Shown: piece after piece, positions 8,805-16,064 of the stretch
Numbering within the stretch: position 1 is the first letter of the stretch
How the letters are laid out: every line of letters starts with the position of its first letter
From: Burkholderia sp.
GTDB taxonomy: Bacteria; Pseudomonadota; Gammaproteobacteria; Burkholderiales; Burkholderiaceae
Reading direction: 5' to 3'
Assembly (NCBI RefSeq): GCF_018375725.1
Contig: NZ_JAHACR010000015.1
Location: forward strand, 1 to 34,850
DNA: 34,850 nt
Translations under genes and position numbers: made by a program
The notes under the pieces: generated by a model
What the model was told of the DNA's origin: nothing
Databases searched by the model: none
Seen by the model: the letters and a program-made list of their open reading frames with translations, nothing else

Positions 8805-9359
8805 TCAGACCGCGAGCGGCGCCTGTTCGGCCCGCGCGGCGGCAGCCTTGCGCGTCTTGCCGGCACGCGACGGCGGCTGGCAAAGACCGCAGACGAAACC
8901 TTGATGCGGATCATGCGCATGCGCGACAAAGTGGCCGCCGCAGCGCGTGCACGGGGTCGTCTGCAACATCCCCGAATCGAAAAAGCGCACGAGCGTCCAC
9001 GCGCGCGTGAGGCTCAGCACGGCCTCGTCGCCGGACAGCGCCACGTGCTCCAGATAGAGCCGATAAGCCTTCACGATCGCCTGGATCGGCTCGCAGCGGC
9101 CGTGATCCTGCATGAACCGGTAGATGTTGTAGAACAGCGACGAGTGAATGTTCGGCTGCCACGTCACGAACCAGTCGGTCGAGAACGGCAGCATGCCCTT
9201 CGGCGGCGATACACCCTTCAGTTCCTTGTACAGCTTGATCAGACGGTCGCGGGACAGGTTCGTCTCCGCCTCCAGCAGCTGCAGCCGGGCGCCCAGTTCG
9301 ATCAGTTCGATGGCGAGGGTGATTTCCTTCACCTCGACCACGACGCTTTTGCTTGCCAT
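8805..9359 (-). CDS. flhC: FlhC, flagellar master transcription activator subunit
   Basis: A 184-residue subunit of the FlhD4C2 complex, which activates class II flagellar genes. The four zinc-binding cysteines are visible as Cys137 and Cys140 (CTRC) and Cys157 and Cys160 (CGLC), one residue offset from E. coli FlhC. I chose the ATG at 9359 (MASKSVVVEV) because homologous FlhC proteins start with this segment. An in-frame ATG at 9404 would add 15 residues and cannot be ruled out from ribosome-binding sites, which are weak at both. It follows flhD by 85 nt. Confidence 0.96.
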   Translation of the reverse strand: MASKSVVVEVKEITLAIELIELGARLQLLEAETNLSRDRLIKLYKELKGVSPPKGMLPFSTDWFVTWQPNIHSSLFYNIYRFMQDHGRCEPIQAIVKAYRLYLEHVALSGDEAVLSLTRAWTLVRFFDSGMLQTTPCTRCGGHFVAHAHDPHQGFVCGLCQPPSRAGKTRKAAAARAEQAPLAV

Positions 9360-9444
9360 AGTGATTGCCGTCTGCTTCTCGTAACTTCGGATATCGATCG
9401 CCAAACCGTTGCCCCGGTCTTGCAGGCGCCGTGGCGAATCGGTG

Positions 9445-9765
9445 TCAGCGGACGCTTTCGACCGGCTGGCCGGCCATCAGGATCGCCGAATGGGCGTGTG
9501 CGACGACGGCGCTGCGTCCTTTGTCGGCAAGCGCGGACAGCAACAGATGATCATCGAAGCGAAAGCGGCACAACATCTGGTTCGACGCGGCAAGCTTCAC
9601 AGTCTGGGCGAGCGTGAGGCCCGCGAGGACATCGGCCAGCTCCTCGGAAATCCCCATGCGGAACATGCCCATCGCTTTGTCCTCACGCAGCAGACGCTGT
9701 GCAAGCAGGAGGTACGACAGGTTTACCTCATTGATCTCACTGAGCATTTCGCTTGTAGCGCTCAT
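9445..9765 (-). CDS. flhD: FlhD, flagellar master transcription activator subunit
   Basis: A 106-residue, mostly helical protein that combines with FlhC to activate flagellar middle genes. The family pattern is clear: EINEVNLSYLLLAQRLLREDK near the N-terminus and the segment ADVLAGLTLAQTVKLAASNQ with the following CRFRFDD. The ATG at 9765 is preceded by an ACGGGGGAATC ribosome-binding stretch. It is the first gene of flhDC, and the ~560 nt before it contain only regulatory-looking sequence, as expected for a master operon that integrates many signals. Confidence 0.95.
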   Translation of the reverse strand: MSATSEMLSEINEVNLSYLLLAQRLLREDKAMGMFRMGISEELADVLAGLTLAQTVKLAASNQMLCRFRFDDHLLLSALADKGRSAVVAHAHSAILMAGQPVESVR

Positions 9766-10323
9766 GATTCCCCCGTTAAGAACCTTGGCCTTTCGTTTTA
9801 TGGAAACGTTTGCTCGACAGGGCGGCTCGTGGCGCGCATCGGAACGTTTATAGTCTTACAGCCGGGATTTTGGCCAAACGGGTTTTATGCCGGTATCAGC
9901 GAAGTGGCGTGCGCCGCGCAGGAATTGTCTGTAAACCGTGTAGGAATTTTTCTGACAAAAGGGTGTTGAAAGGTCGGAAACGGGAAAAGTGCGGCAAGGT
10001 GTCGCAGATGGCTGGCAGCAGTACGTGCCGGCGCGAAGAATCGGAAAAAATTATAGAGGGTTTTCACGAATACGCAACAATCATTCGTTCCGTTTCGCTC
10101 TGCGCGCATAGGCATTTTTTACCGACTTCTCGCGTATTTCATCATGTAACAAGGGTTAAGCGTTTGAAAAAACCCTCGAAACCGGCCGACCGATCCCGAT
10201 AATGGGCTGGAACGGGCAGCGCCGCGCGTGCCGCCGGCCCTGCCCGCAGCCTGCCGCCCGGCGCCCTGGCGTCCGCCGGCACACCCGGCGACGCACGTCG
10301 GCGCGGCCATTCCCCCACCCTGC
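9766..10323. other. Non-coding region upstream of flhDC
   Basis: No convincing gene. The stretch is clearly richer in A and T than its surroundings, especially 9930-10150. Towards flhD, a minus-strand TATAAA (complement of 9847-9852) with TTGGCC 19 nt upstream (complement of 9872-9877) is a possible promoter, with spacing at the long end. A pair of direct repeats lies at 9914-9957. Small open frames here have no family resemblance. Confidence 0.5.
9914..9957. repeat. Two 22-bp-spaced direct repeats upstream of flhD
   Basis: CCGCGCAGGAATTGTCTG begins at 9914 and CCGTGTAGGAATTTTTCTG at 9936. The first fifteen positions agree at twelve, and the 22-bp period places both on the same face of the helix. 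They lie about 150-190 bp upstream of the flhD start codon, a suitable place for a regulator site. Confidence 0.45.
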
Positions 10324-10518
10324 ATGGGATCGGAAGCAGCGCTGTCGCGCCTGCTCTGGTCGACCGCTTTGCGTGATGATCGGAGCATGCGCCAAAGCAC
10401 CCGCGCTGGTCGCCGCTTTACTTGAGACCGGAGCAAGCGCCGACGCGCCCGCTCTGGCCGCCCCGCTTGACATGGGACCGGAGCAGGCGCTGAAGCGCTC
10501 GCTCTGGCCGACACCGGA
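10324..10518 (+). repeat. Four degenerate ~50-bp tandem repeats before the 10527 gene
   Basis: Four units begin with GATCGGA or GACCGGA at 10328, 10378, 10426 and 10476, so the period is 48-50 bp. Each unit contains a partial inverted repeat around a GCGCT-type centre and ends in a CTCTGG or GCTGGTC segment. The fourth unit is the best preserved: 10474-10518 matches 30850-30894 (before gcvP) at 37 of 45 bases. The match extends through GGCCGACAC into the GGA of the ribosome-binding site of the next gene. Confidence 0.75.
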
Positions 10519-10526
10519 GATCGTCC

Positions 10527-11591
10527 ATGCGCATTGCCCAGATCGCGCCGCTCTACGAAGCCGTTCCGCCGAAACTCTACGGCGGCACCGAACGCGTCGT
10601 GTCCTACCTCACGGAAGCACTCGTCGAACTCGGACACGACGTGACGCTCTTCGCCAGCGGCGACTCGGTCACGTCCGCCCGCCTCGAAGCGGCCTGGCCC
10701 CGCGCCCTGCGCCTCGATCCATCCGTTCGCGACGCAATGGCGCCCCATATGCGCCTGCTCGAACAGGTCGCCCGCGTCGCACACGAATTCGACGTCCTGC
10801 ACTTCCATCTCGACTACCTGCCGTTCCCGCTGATGACGCGCCTCGACACGCCGCACGTCACGACACTGCACGGCCGGCTCGACCTGCCGGAACTGCAGCC
10901 GGTGTTCAATGCGTTCCCCGGCGCCCCCGTCGTGTCGATCTCCGACAACCAGCGCAAACCGCTGCCGCAAGCAGCCTGGGCCCGCACCATCCATCACGGC
11001 CTGCCGGACACGCTGCTCACGCCGCAACCCGGCGTCAAACCGGAATATCTCGCGTTCCTCGGCCGCATCTGCCCGGAAAAGCGTGTCGATACCGCCATCC
11101 GGATCGCCGCACAAAGCGGGCTGCCGCTGAAAATCGCCGCGAAAGTCGACAGGGCCGACGCCGATTATTTCAAGGAGGAGATCGAGCCGCTCCTCGACTC
11201 GGCCCACGTCGAATTCATCGGCGAGATCAACGAAGCGCAAAAGCCGGCATTCCTGTCCGGCGCGAAGGCGCTGCTGTTCCCGATCGACTGGCCCGAGCCG
11301 TTCGGCCTCGTGATGATCGAGGCCATGGCATGCGGCACGCCGGTCGTCGCATTCAACCGCGGATCGGTGCCGGAAGTGATCGAAGACGGCGTGACCGGCT
11401 TCATCGTCGAGGACGTTCAGGGTGCGGTCGGTGCGCTGCAGCGGATCGACAGCCTGTCGCGCGATGCGATTCGCGCCCGCTTCGACACCCGTTTCAGTTC
11501 AAGGACGATGGCGCAACACTACGTGGAAACGTACGAAACGCTGTGCGCCGCAACTCGCCAACCGGCATTGCGCCGGGTCGCGGCAGGCTGA
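10527..11591 (+). CDS. Glycosyltransferase family 4 protein
   Basis: A 354-residue GT-B fold glycosyltransferase. The N-terminal acceptor domain begins MRIAQIAPLYEAVPPKLYGG and includes the glycine-rich YGGTER element. The C-terminal donor domain starts about residue 170 (YLAFLGRICPEKRV) and carries EPFGLVMIEAMACGTPVVAFNRGSVPEV, typical of GT4 enzymes, including the EX7E-type pair that binds nucleotide sugar. It has no membrane segment and is probably cytoplasmic or membrane-associated. The ATG at 10527 has GGAG seven bases upstream. It is monocistronic, with a tandem repeat array directly upstream and a strong terminator downstream. The substrate is unknown; a role in surface polysaccharide is plausible, and its position by flhDC is not proof of a flagellar role. 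Confidence 0.9.
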   Translation: MRIAQIAPLYEAVPPKLYGGTERVVSYLTEALVELGHDVTLFASGDSVTSARLEAAWPRALRLDPSVRDAMAPHMRLLEQVARVAHEFDVLHFHLDYLPFPLMTRLDTPHVTTLHGRLDLPELQPVFNAFPGAPVVSISDNQRKPLPQAAWARTIHHGLPDTLLTPQPGVKPEYLAFLGRICPEKRVDTAIRIAAQSGLPLKIAAKVDRADADYFKEEIEPLLDSAHVEFIGEINEAQKPAFLSGAKALLFPIDWPEPFGLVMIEAMACGTPVVAFNRGSVPEVIEDGVTGFIVEDVQGAVGALQRIDSLSRDAIRARFDTRFSSRTMAQHYVETYETLCAATRQPALRRVAAG

Positions 11592-11640
11592 CACCGGAAA
11601 TCCCCGCCGGAATCGGGCTCGAAATCGGCCCGGAAAAACG

Positions 11641-11669
11641 AAAGAGCCGCATCGACGATGCGGCTCTTT
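11641..11669. terminator. Hairpin terminator between convergent genes
   Basis: A perfect 13-bp stem (AAAGAGCCGCATC and its complement) with a 3-nt loop. A-runs precede it and a TTT follows, so it can serve both the 10527 gene (plus) and the H-NS gene (minus), which converge here. Confidence 0.85.
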
Positions 11670-11689
11670 CCGTATTGGCCCAAACTCGA

Positions 11690-11986
11690 TTATTCAATCA
11701 AAAAACGATCTCGGTTTTTCCCGACGATCCAGCCCGGCGGTTTGCCGCGCCCACTCCAGGTGGCGCCCGACTTCGGATCCCGGTATTTCGCCGGCAACGG
11801 TGCTTTTTTTGGCGGACGACCACGACGCGCGCGCTCCGCAAACCCCAGATCCTGCGCCGTCAGCCCATACTCGGCAATCATCCGCTGCACGTCCGCAATG
11901 ACGGCGGCGACTTCCTGGCGGCGAACCTCGTCCGCCTGAGCCTGCAAATCGGCGATTTGCGCCTTGAGTTTCGCGTATTGAGACAT
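11690..11986 (-). CDS. H-NS family nucleoid-associated protein
   Basis: A 98-residue H-NS/BpH3-type protein. Residues 1-45 form a predicted coiled-coil oligomerisation region (KLKAQIADLQAQADEVRRQE). A basic RRGRPPKKA element (about 54-62) resembles an AT-hook. The C-terminal DNA-binding domain contains GATWSGRGKPPGWI (74-87), with the core Gly-Arg-Gly-Lys-Pro-Pro of the family. Such proteins bind curved AT-rich DNA and repress transferred or regulated genes. The ATG at 11986 follows a GGGAG ribosome-binding site. Burkholderia genomes carry several paralogues, so I give no gene symbol. AT-richer intervals in this window (9.9-10.15 kb and 20.9-21.3 kb) could be targets (inference). Confidence 0.93.
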   Translation of the reverse strand: MSQYAKLKAQIADLQAQADEVRRQEVAAVIADVQRMIAEYGLTAQDLGFAERARRGRPPKKAPLPAKYRDPKSGATWSGRGKPPGWIVGKNRDRFLIE

Positions 11987-12210
11987 TTCAGCTCCCTGTT
12001 ACATGACCCAACCCTGACATACCGATCCGGACACGAGACACCCGTTACGCCATCCGCACTGCCACCATGCAAATTGCAATATATGGATGTAGTTTAACCA
12101 AACCGTCTATTTCAGGAATGCGGGCTTATTCTAATAAAACGGCTTCACCGGCCTTTCGGATTTAACAAAGGTTGACCCTCGCCCTGCGATTCGCCTCCTA
12201 TAATCCAGAC
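11987..12210. promoter_or_regulatory. Divergent upstream region of the H-NS gene and a plus-strand transcript
   Basis: No gene seen. AT-rich patches around 12075-12095 and 12125-12140 lie upstream of the H-NS gene. On the plus strand a perfect TATAAT occurs at 12199-12204. The best -35-like hexamer, TTGACC at 12172-12177, is 21 nt away, which is longer than optimal, so promoter strength is uncertain. Confidence 0.4.
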
Positions 12211-12565
12211 CAATTGAGGATGCGCTGTAAATCAGGATCCGGTAATCCGTCGTCCAAGCATCCCGAACTGGATCTCCAGGAACGTTTTCGGCGGCTCGCG
12301 GCAGAGGCGCCCGGCACAATCCGGTTCGCGCCATTGTTCGGCGCGGCGGCCGCCGGAGCCACGCACCCGCGGGCTGCGGGACGCGACGGGGCCATCGATC
12401 CGCCACCAATCGCGCGGCATGACCGTGCCCGAGAGCAGCGGCGCCAGTGAGCCGCTCGCTCGAGAGATAACACGACGGGGTTAGGCGGGCAGGAGCAGCG
12501 AGCCTCACGCTGCCGAAGAAAAAGAGGCGGGATACTTCAACGGGCGCCGGCGGCGCCCGTTTTTC
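12211..12565 (+). ncRNA. Candidate structured RNA ending in a strong terminator
   Basis: Between TATAAT at 12199 and the terminator at 12541 there is no recognisable gene, yet plus-strand terminator geometry (GC stem then TTTTT) implies a plus-strand transcript. Near its end, GTGAG and GCTCGCT (12447-12451 and 12454-12460) pair with AGCGAGC and CTCAC (12497-12508), giving a 12-bp stem with a two-base bulge. The RNA could be up to ~355 nt, or a shorter 3' form. A 76-codon open frame at 12220-12450 exists but looks like composition noise, with GAGG touching its ATG. I looked for RNase P, tmRNA, SRP and 6S hallmarks and saw none. Confidence 0.35.
12541..12564 (+). terminator. Rho-independent terminator, plus strand
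   Basis: CGGGCGCC, loop GGC, GGCGCCCG, then TTTTT. The T-run is on the plus strand only, so it ends a plus-strand RNA rather than the HAD gene, whose stop codon is at 12564. Confidence 0.8.
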
Positions 12566-13388
12566 ATTGTGCGGCGACGCCGTCCTCGAGCGCGAACAGC
12601 GCGCGCAAATGGCGCGCGACGCCCGCATCGAAGTTGTTGCCGATCCGCGGAATGTGCGGCAGGCGCGCGATCAGATCCGGGTTGGCGTTGTTCATCATGA
12701 ACGCGTGACCCGCGGTTTCGAGCAGGTCGATGTCGTTCATGTTGTCGCCGAACGCAATGCAGTGACCGGGTTCGATGCCGAGCCGCCCGAGCACCGCGCG
12801 CAACGCGCGTCCTTTCGACACGCTCGCGGCCATCACCTCAAGGCAATCGGGCAGCGAGTACGTCACATACAGCGCGTCGCCGAATTCCGCGTGCAACCGC
12901 TGGGCGATCGCGGCCAGATCCGCGGGTTCGCCGATGTACAGCACTTTCGCGATATCCGCGCCACCGTGTGAAGCCATGTCGATCACGTCGTAGCGAAAGC
13001 CCGAATCCTGATGGAAGTCGAGCAGGTGCTGCGCATCGCGGTCGATCAGCCAATCCTGATCGGCGAACAGGTTGACGATCACGCGGCCGTGCTCGCCGAC
13101 GATATCCGGCCGCACGATGCGCCGGACCATCTCGGGCGCGATGTCCTGCGCGTGGATCGTCGTGTCGTCAGGCGCATGGACGCGCGCGCCATTCGACGTG
13201 ATCAGGTACGGCCGGATGCCGAGGACATCGCGGATGCCGGTGACGTCCGCATAGTGACGCCCCGTCGCGATGATGAACGGCAGACCGTCGCGATCGAGAC
13301 GACGGACAGTCTCGATCGTGTAAGGGTCGAGCTGGTGTTCGCTGTTCAGCAGCGTGCCGTCGAGATCGGTGGCAATGACTTTGTACAT
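12564..13388 (-). CDS. Cof-type HAD-IIB family phosphatase
   Basis: A 274-residue cytoplasmic haloacid-dehalogenase-type hydrolase. Motif I is TDLDGTLL with the nucleophile Asp8 and acid/base Asp10. Motif II is Thr/Ser in YLITSNGA (about 61-68), motif III is Lys192 in SKGRAL, and motif IV is GDNMND (214-219), the Mg2+ ligands. The large cap domain between motifs II and III (about 85-185) marks subclass IIB (Cof). These enzymes dephosphorylate sugar phosphates, pyridoxal phosphate or similar small molecules; the substrate is not predictable here. I chose ATG 13388 because MYKVIATDLDG is the normal family start; an open frame extends 51 codons further but is not conserved-looking. It is followed by a sugar-kinase-like gene upstream on the same strand. 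Confidence 0.92.
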   Translation of the reverse strand: MYKVIATDLDGTLLNSEHQLDPYTIETVRRLDRDGLPFIIATGRHYADVTGIRDVLGIRPYLITSNGARVHAPDDTTIHAQDIAPEMVRRIVRPDIVGEHGRVIVNLFADQDWLIDRDAQHLLDFHQDSGFRYDVIDMASHGGADIAKVLYIGEPADLAAIAQRLHAEFGDALYVTYSLPDCLEVMAASVSKGRALRAVLGRLGIEPGHCIAFGDNMNDIDLLETAGHAFMMNNANPDLIARLPHIPRIGNNFDAGVARHLRALFALEDGVAAQ

Positions 13389-13562
13389 GGATGGATCGGA
13401 AAGGCGCGGAAAGCGAAAAACGCTGCGAGGCCGCCATTTTAACGTCGCACTCCGGGAGGTGCCGGCAGGCGCTCCGGGCGAAACGCGCCAGCCGATGCCG
13501 ATGCATGAAGCCACCCGCGGCGCCGGCGGCCGCGGACACACACGCGGCGCCGCGCCCTTCCG

Positions 13563-14435
13563 TCAGCCTTGCCTCGCCGCATTCAGCGCAAGCCGCAACG
13601 CGCCATGCGCCGAATCCTCCAACGGTGCGCGCAGGCGTCCGACATGCCGCGCCGGCACCGCTGACACGAGCACATCGGCCAGACCGCCGCACAGCGCCAC
13701 CGGCAAAACCTGCCGCGGATCGAGCGCGTCGATCATCTTGCCAATCTCGTCGCCCGCCTGCGCGATCAGCGCGAGCGCGAACGGATGCGTGCGATGCGCG
13801 AATACGATCGGTGCGAGGCGCGCATACGCCGTCTGGTTCGCCTCGCACGACCACTGGACGAGTGCGTCGCGATCCCGCGCGCCGCACGCGTCGAGCAAGG
13901 TCTCGGCAAAAGCATCGCGTGGCACCCGGCCGTCGAGCGCCTGCTGCGCATAGGCAAGCGCACGCATGCCGAGCCACGCGCCGCTCGCCTCGTCGCCCGA
14001 CGGAAAGCCGAAGCCGCCCGCGATCCGGCAAACGCCGTCGCCATCGAGTGCGGCCGCGATACTGCCGGTGCCGAGCGCCACGATCAGCCCAGGCTCACCG
14101 CCGTGCGCACCGACCACTGTCGTGTATGCGTCGCTTTCGATCGCAAGCATATCGAGCGGCGCCTGCGCGCGGAACGCGGCGAGCCACGTCGGGTTATTCA
14201 CGCCCGCAAGCCCGCAGCCGAGCGCACAGCGCGACCAGTCGAATGCCAGGTCGGCGCGCGCGAACGCGTCCGCACATGCCGCACCAATCGACGCCCATGC
14301 GCGCTCGATGCCGAGCCCGAGCCCCGACGGGCCTCCGCGCCCTTGCGCCAGCTCGCGCCCCTGAAGATCCGCCAGCACCGCGCGGGTGCCGGTGCCGCCG
14401 CCGTCGATGCCGATCGCGTAAAGAATTTCCGTCAT
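13563..14435 (-). CDS. BadF/BadG/BcrA/BcrD-type ATPase, N-acetylglucosamine kinase-like
   Basis: A 290-residue member of the ASKHA (actin/hexokinase/Hsp70) fold. The phosphate-1 motif is AIGIDGGGTGTRAVLAD (7-23). The adenosine/phosphate-2 region includes GLIVALGTGSIAAAL, with GGFGFPSGDEASGAWLG following, a pattern of N-acetylglucosamine kinases in this family, and the C-terminal PVALCGGLADVL is the adenosine motif. It probably phosphorylates an amino sugar such as GlcNAc or glucosamine in recycling or catabolism (inference). ATG 14435 is preceded by GGGA at a suitable distance; an ATG at 14456 is also in frame but has no clear ribosome-binding site. It is divergent from tag and lies 174 nt before the HAD phosphatase on the same strand. 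Confidence 0.88.
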   Translation of the reverse strand: MTEILYAIGIDGGGTGTRAVLADLQGRELAQGRGGPSGLGLGIERAWASIGAACADAFARADLAFDWSRCALGCGLAGVNNPTWLAAFRAQAPLDMLAIESDAYTTVVGAHGGEPGLIVALGTGSIAAALDGDGVCRIAGGFGFPSGDEASGAWLGMRALAYAQQALDGRVPRDAFAETLLDACGARDRDALVQWSCEANQTAYARLAPIVFAHRTHPFALALIAQAGDEIGKMIDALDPRQVLPVALCGGLADVLVSAVPARHVGRLRAPLEDSAHGALRLALNAARQG

Positions 14436-14578
14436 GCGTTGATCCCGCCGATTCAAACAGGCGCCAAGCTTAACCGGATCGGCACCGCCCGCCCATCTGC
14501 CATTTGGCCTGCTTTGCCGTGCGAGGGCGTTCGGCTATGCTGGCGCGATCCAATCGAGACAGCAAGGCGAGGCAGACA

Positions 14579-15184
14579 ATGTCGCAGCGGTGCAACTGGG
14601 TGAGAACGGAAGCGGACGCCCACTATCACGATACCGAGTGGGGCGTGCCGTCGCATGACGACCGCCATCTGTTCGAGATGCTGATCCTGGAGGGGGCGCA
14701 GGCGGGGCTTTCTTGGTCGACAATCCTGAACAAGCGGCCGGGCTACCGCGCAGCATTTGCCGATTTCGACGTCGATACCGTCGCGCGTTTCACGCCTGAG
14801 CATGTCGACAAGCTGCTGCTCGACTCCGGCATCGTGCGCAATCGTGCGAAGGTCGAATCCGCGATCGTCAATGCGCGGGCGGTCCAGCGGATCCGCGACG
14901 AGCATGGCTCGCTCGCGCAATTTCTGTGGTCGTTCGTCGATCACGTGCCGATCCAGAATGCCTGGACGTCGTATCGCGACGCGCCTGCGTCGACCGAGCG
15001 CTCCGATGCGCTCAGCAAGGCGCTGAAGGCGTATGGCTGCAAGTTTGTCGGCTCGACGATCTGCTACGCGCTGATGCAGGCAACCGGCATGGTGAACGAT
15101 CACGAGGTCGGCTGTCCGTGCCACGCGCGCTGCGCGGCATTGGGCGGCAAGCAGACGGCTGGTGCGCTCACCGCGGCGCGGTAG
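14579..15184 (+). CDS. tag: DNA-3-methyladenine glycosylase I
   Basis: A 201-residue base-excision repair enzyme that removes 3-methyladenine from alkylated DNA. The family start RCNWV, with Cys5, and YHDTEWGVP with His17 supply zinc ligands. Glu38 in LILEGAQAGLSW is the position of the base-recognition glutamate of E. coli Tag. The C-terminal NDHEVGCPCHARC supplies the remaining His and Cys zinc ligands. ATG 14579 has GAGG upstream; the longer open frame from 14504 begins before the family's normal N-terminus. It is divergent from the sugar-kinase gene and convergent with rpsU across a shared terminator. Confidence 0.95.
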   Translation: MSQRCNWVRTEADAHYHDTEWGVPSHDDRHLFEMLILEGAQAGLSWSTILNKRPGYRAAFADFDVDTVARFTPEHVDKLLLDSGIVRNRAKVESAIVNARAVQRIRDEHGSLAQFLWSFVDHVPIQNAWTSYRDAPASTERSDALSKALKAYGCKFVGSTICYALMQATGMVNDHEVGCPCHARCAALGGKQTAGALTAAR

Positions 15185-15248
15185 CCCGCCACTCGGGCGG
15201 CCGCCACGAAACGAGCGCCGCCTCGCCCGCATTCGCCACCCCAAAAGC

Positions 15249-15290
15249 AAAACGGCGGAGCGGCTTCTTTCGAAGCACGCTCCGCCGTTT
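15249..15290. terminator. Bidirectional terminator between tag and rpsU
   Basis: AAACGGCGGAGCG pairs with CGCTCCGCCGTTT, and the interior GCTTC and GAAGC pair again, giving an extended hairpin with A-run on the left and T-run on the right. It can end both convergent transcripts. Confidence 0.88.
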
Positions 15291-15311
15291 CGCGGCGAAC
15301 CTGGGAAGCTT

Positions 15312-15524
15312 TTAGTGGAGCTTCTTCGGCAGCATCTGGCTGCGCAGGCGCTTGTGCAGGCGCTTCACAGCAGCAGCCTTCTTGCGCTTGCGGACAGCCG
15401 TCGGCTTTTCGTAAGACTGGCGCTCACGCAGTTCAGCGATCAGGCCGTTCTTTTCGATCGCGCGGCGGAAGCGGCGGATTGCTACTTCGAACGGCTCATT
15501 TTCTTTCAGAAGAATCGTCGTCAT
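15312..15524 (-). CDS. rpsU: 30S ribosomal protein S21
   Basis: A 70-residue, strongly basic protein of the small ribosomal subunit (bS21) that helps recognise the mRNA ribosome-binding region. Family signatures are TTILLKENEPFEVAIRRFRR at the start and the Lys/Arg-rich tail RKRKKAAAVKRLHKRLRSQM. Length is typical (70-71 aa). ATG 15524 is the family start; the longer frame upstream is an artefact. It stands alone, rather than in the common rpsU-dnaG-rpoD arrangement. Burkholderia genomes commonly have more than one rpsU, so this may be a paralogue (known tendency; not checkable here). Confidence 0.97.
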   Translation of the reverse strand: MTTILLKENEPFEVAIRRFRRAIEKNGLIAELRERQSYEKPTAVRKRKKAAAVKRLHKRLRSQMLPKKLH

Positions 15525-15947
15525 GTAATTCCTAACTTTGATTTGCTTAATACGGTTTAACGAGGTGGCGGCGAACCGCACACGCGCGAGCCATCCAGTC
15601 GCATCGGGCGACACGCGAAAGCGCACCCAACCGAAAGGTACGGCCGCCATGGAGGCCGGAAAAGAGAAGTGGAAGCTCACAACAGAACGCGACCGGCGCA
15701 TATCCTGCACCGGTCGCCACGGGTTCGCCGCTTGGACTACCTGCGAACCAAGCAAATATCTCAATCCACTCGCGATGATAGCAGGAAAATCGTTTACTGA
15801 CTACCAACCGATCACCCGACTGCGGGGCGCCCCCGCCCCTCCCCGCCGGTGAGCCGCACTCCACGCCGCGCACCAAGTGTCGGCCCGCATCTCCGCATGC
15901 GCAGCGCAACGGATCAACCGGACCCACGAATGCAAACGATGCGGCCC
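15525..15947. other. Non-coding region between rpsU and fliC
   Basis: The 423 nt contain no gene I can support. The rpsU promoter must lie in the first ~150 nt on the minus strand; a TATTAA element near 15549-15554 (complement) is a possible -10, with no good -35. The right part is the upstream region of fliC. Confidence 0.45.
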
Positions 15948-15975
15948 TAAAGTTTCGCCGAGTCAGCGCCGACAA
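15948..15975 (+). promoter_or_regulatory. Sigma-28 (FliA) promoter of fliC
   Basis: TAAAGTTT (8/8) at 15948-15955 and GCCGACAA (7/8) at 15968-15975, with a 12-nt spacer, one longer than consensus. The predicted leader is about 83 nt. This is the expected promoter for a flagellin gene. Confidence 0.88.
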
Positions 15976-16064
15976 CCAGGAAAGGCGGGCGGCGCAGGAC
16001 ACTGAAAGCGCGACGCCGACCTGAACCAACCCAATCAAACGGCGTTTTCCAAACGAGGATCCAA

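Noticed and set aside
9885..10115. 76-codon minus-strand frame upstream of flhD
   Set aside because: Weak composition, no ribosome-binding site, and it covers the phased direct repeats; judged non-coding.
10324..10526. Four regularly spaced repeats as a CRISPR array
   Set aside because: Units are contiguous and degenerate throughout; there are no conserved short repeats separated by unique spacers and no cas genes.
12172..12450. Plus-strand open frame of 92 codons in the H-NS/HAD gap
   Set aside because: The start lies upstream of the TATAAT, the internal ATG has no properly spaced ribosome-binding site, and the second half is low-complexity Arg/Ala/Pro; an RNA fits better.
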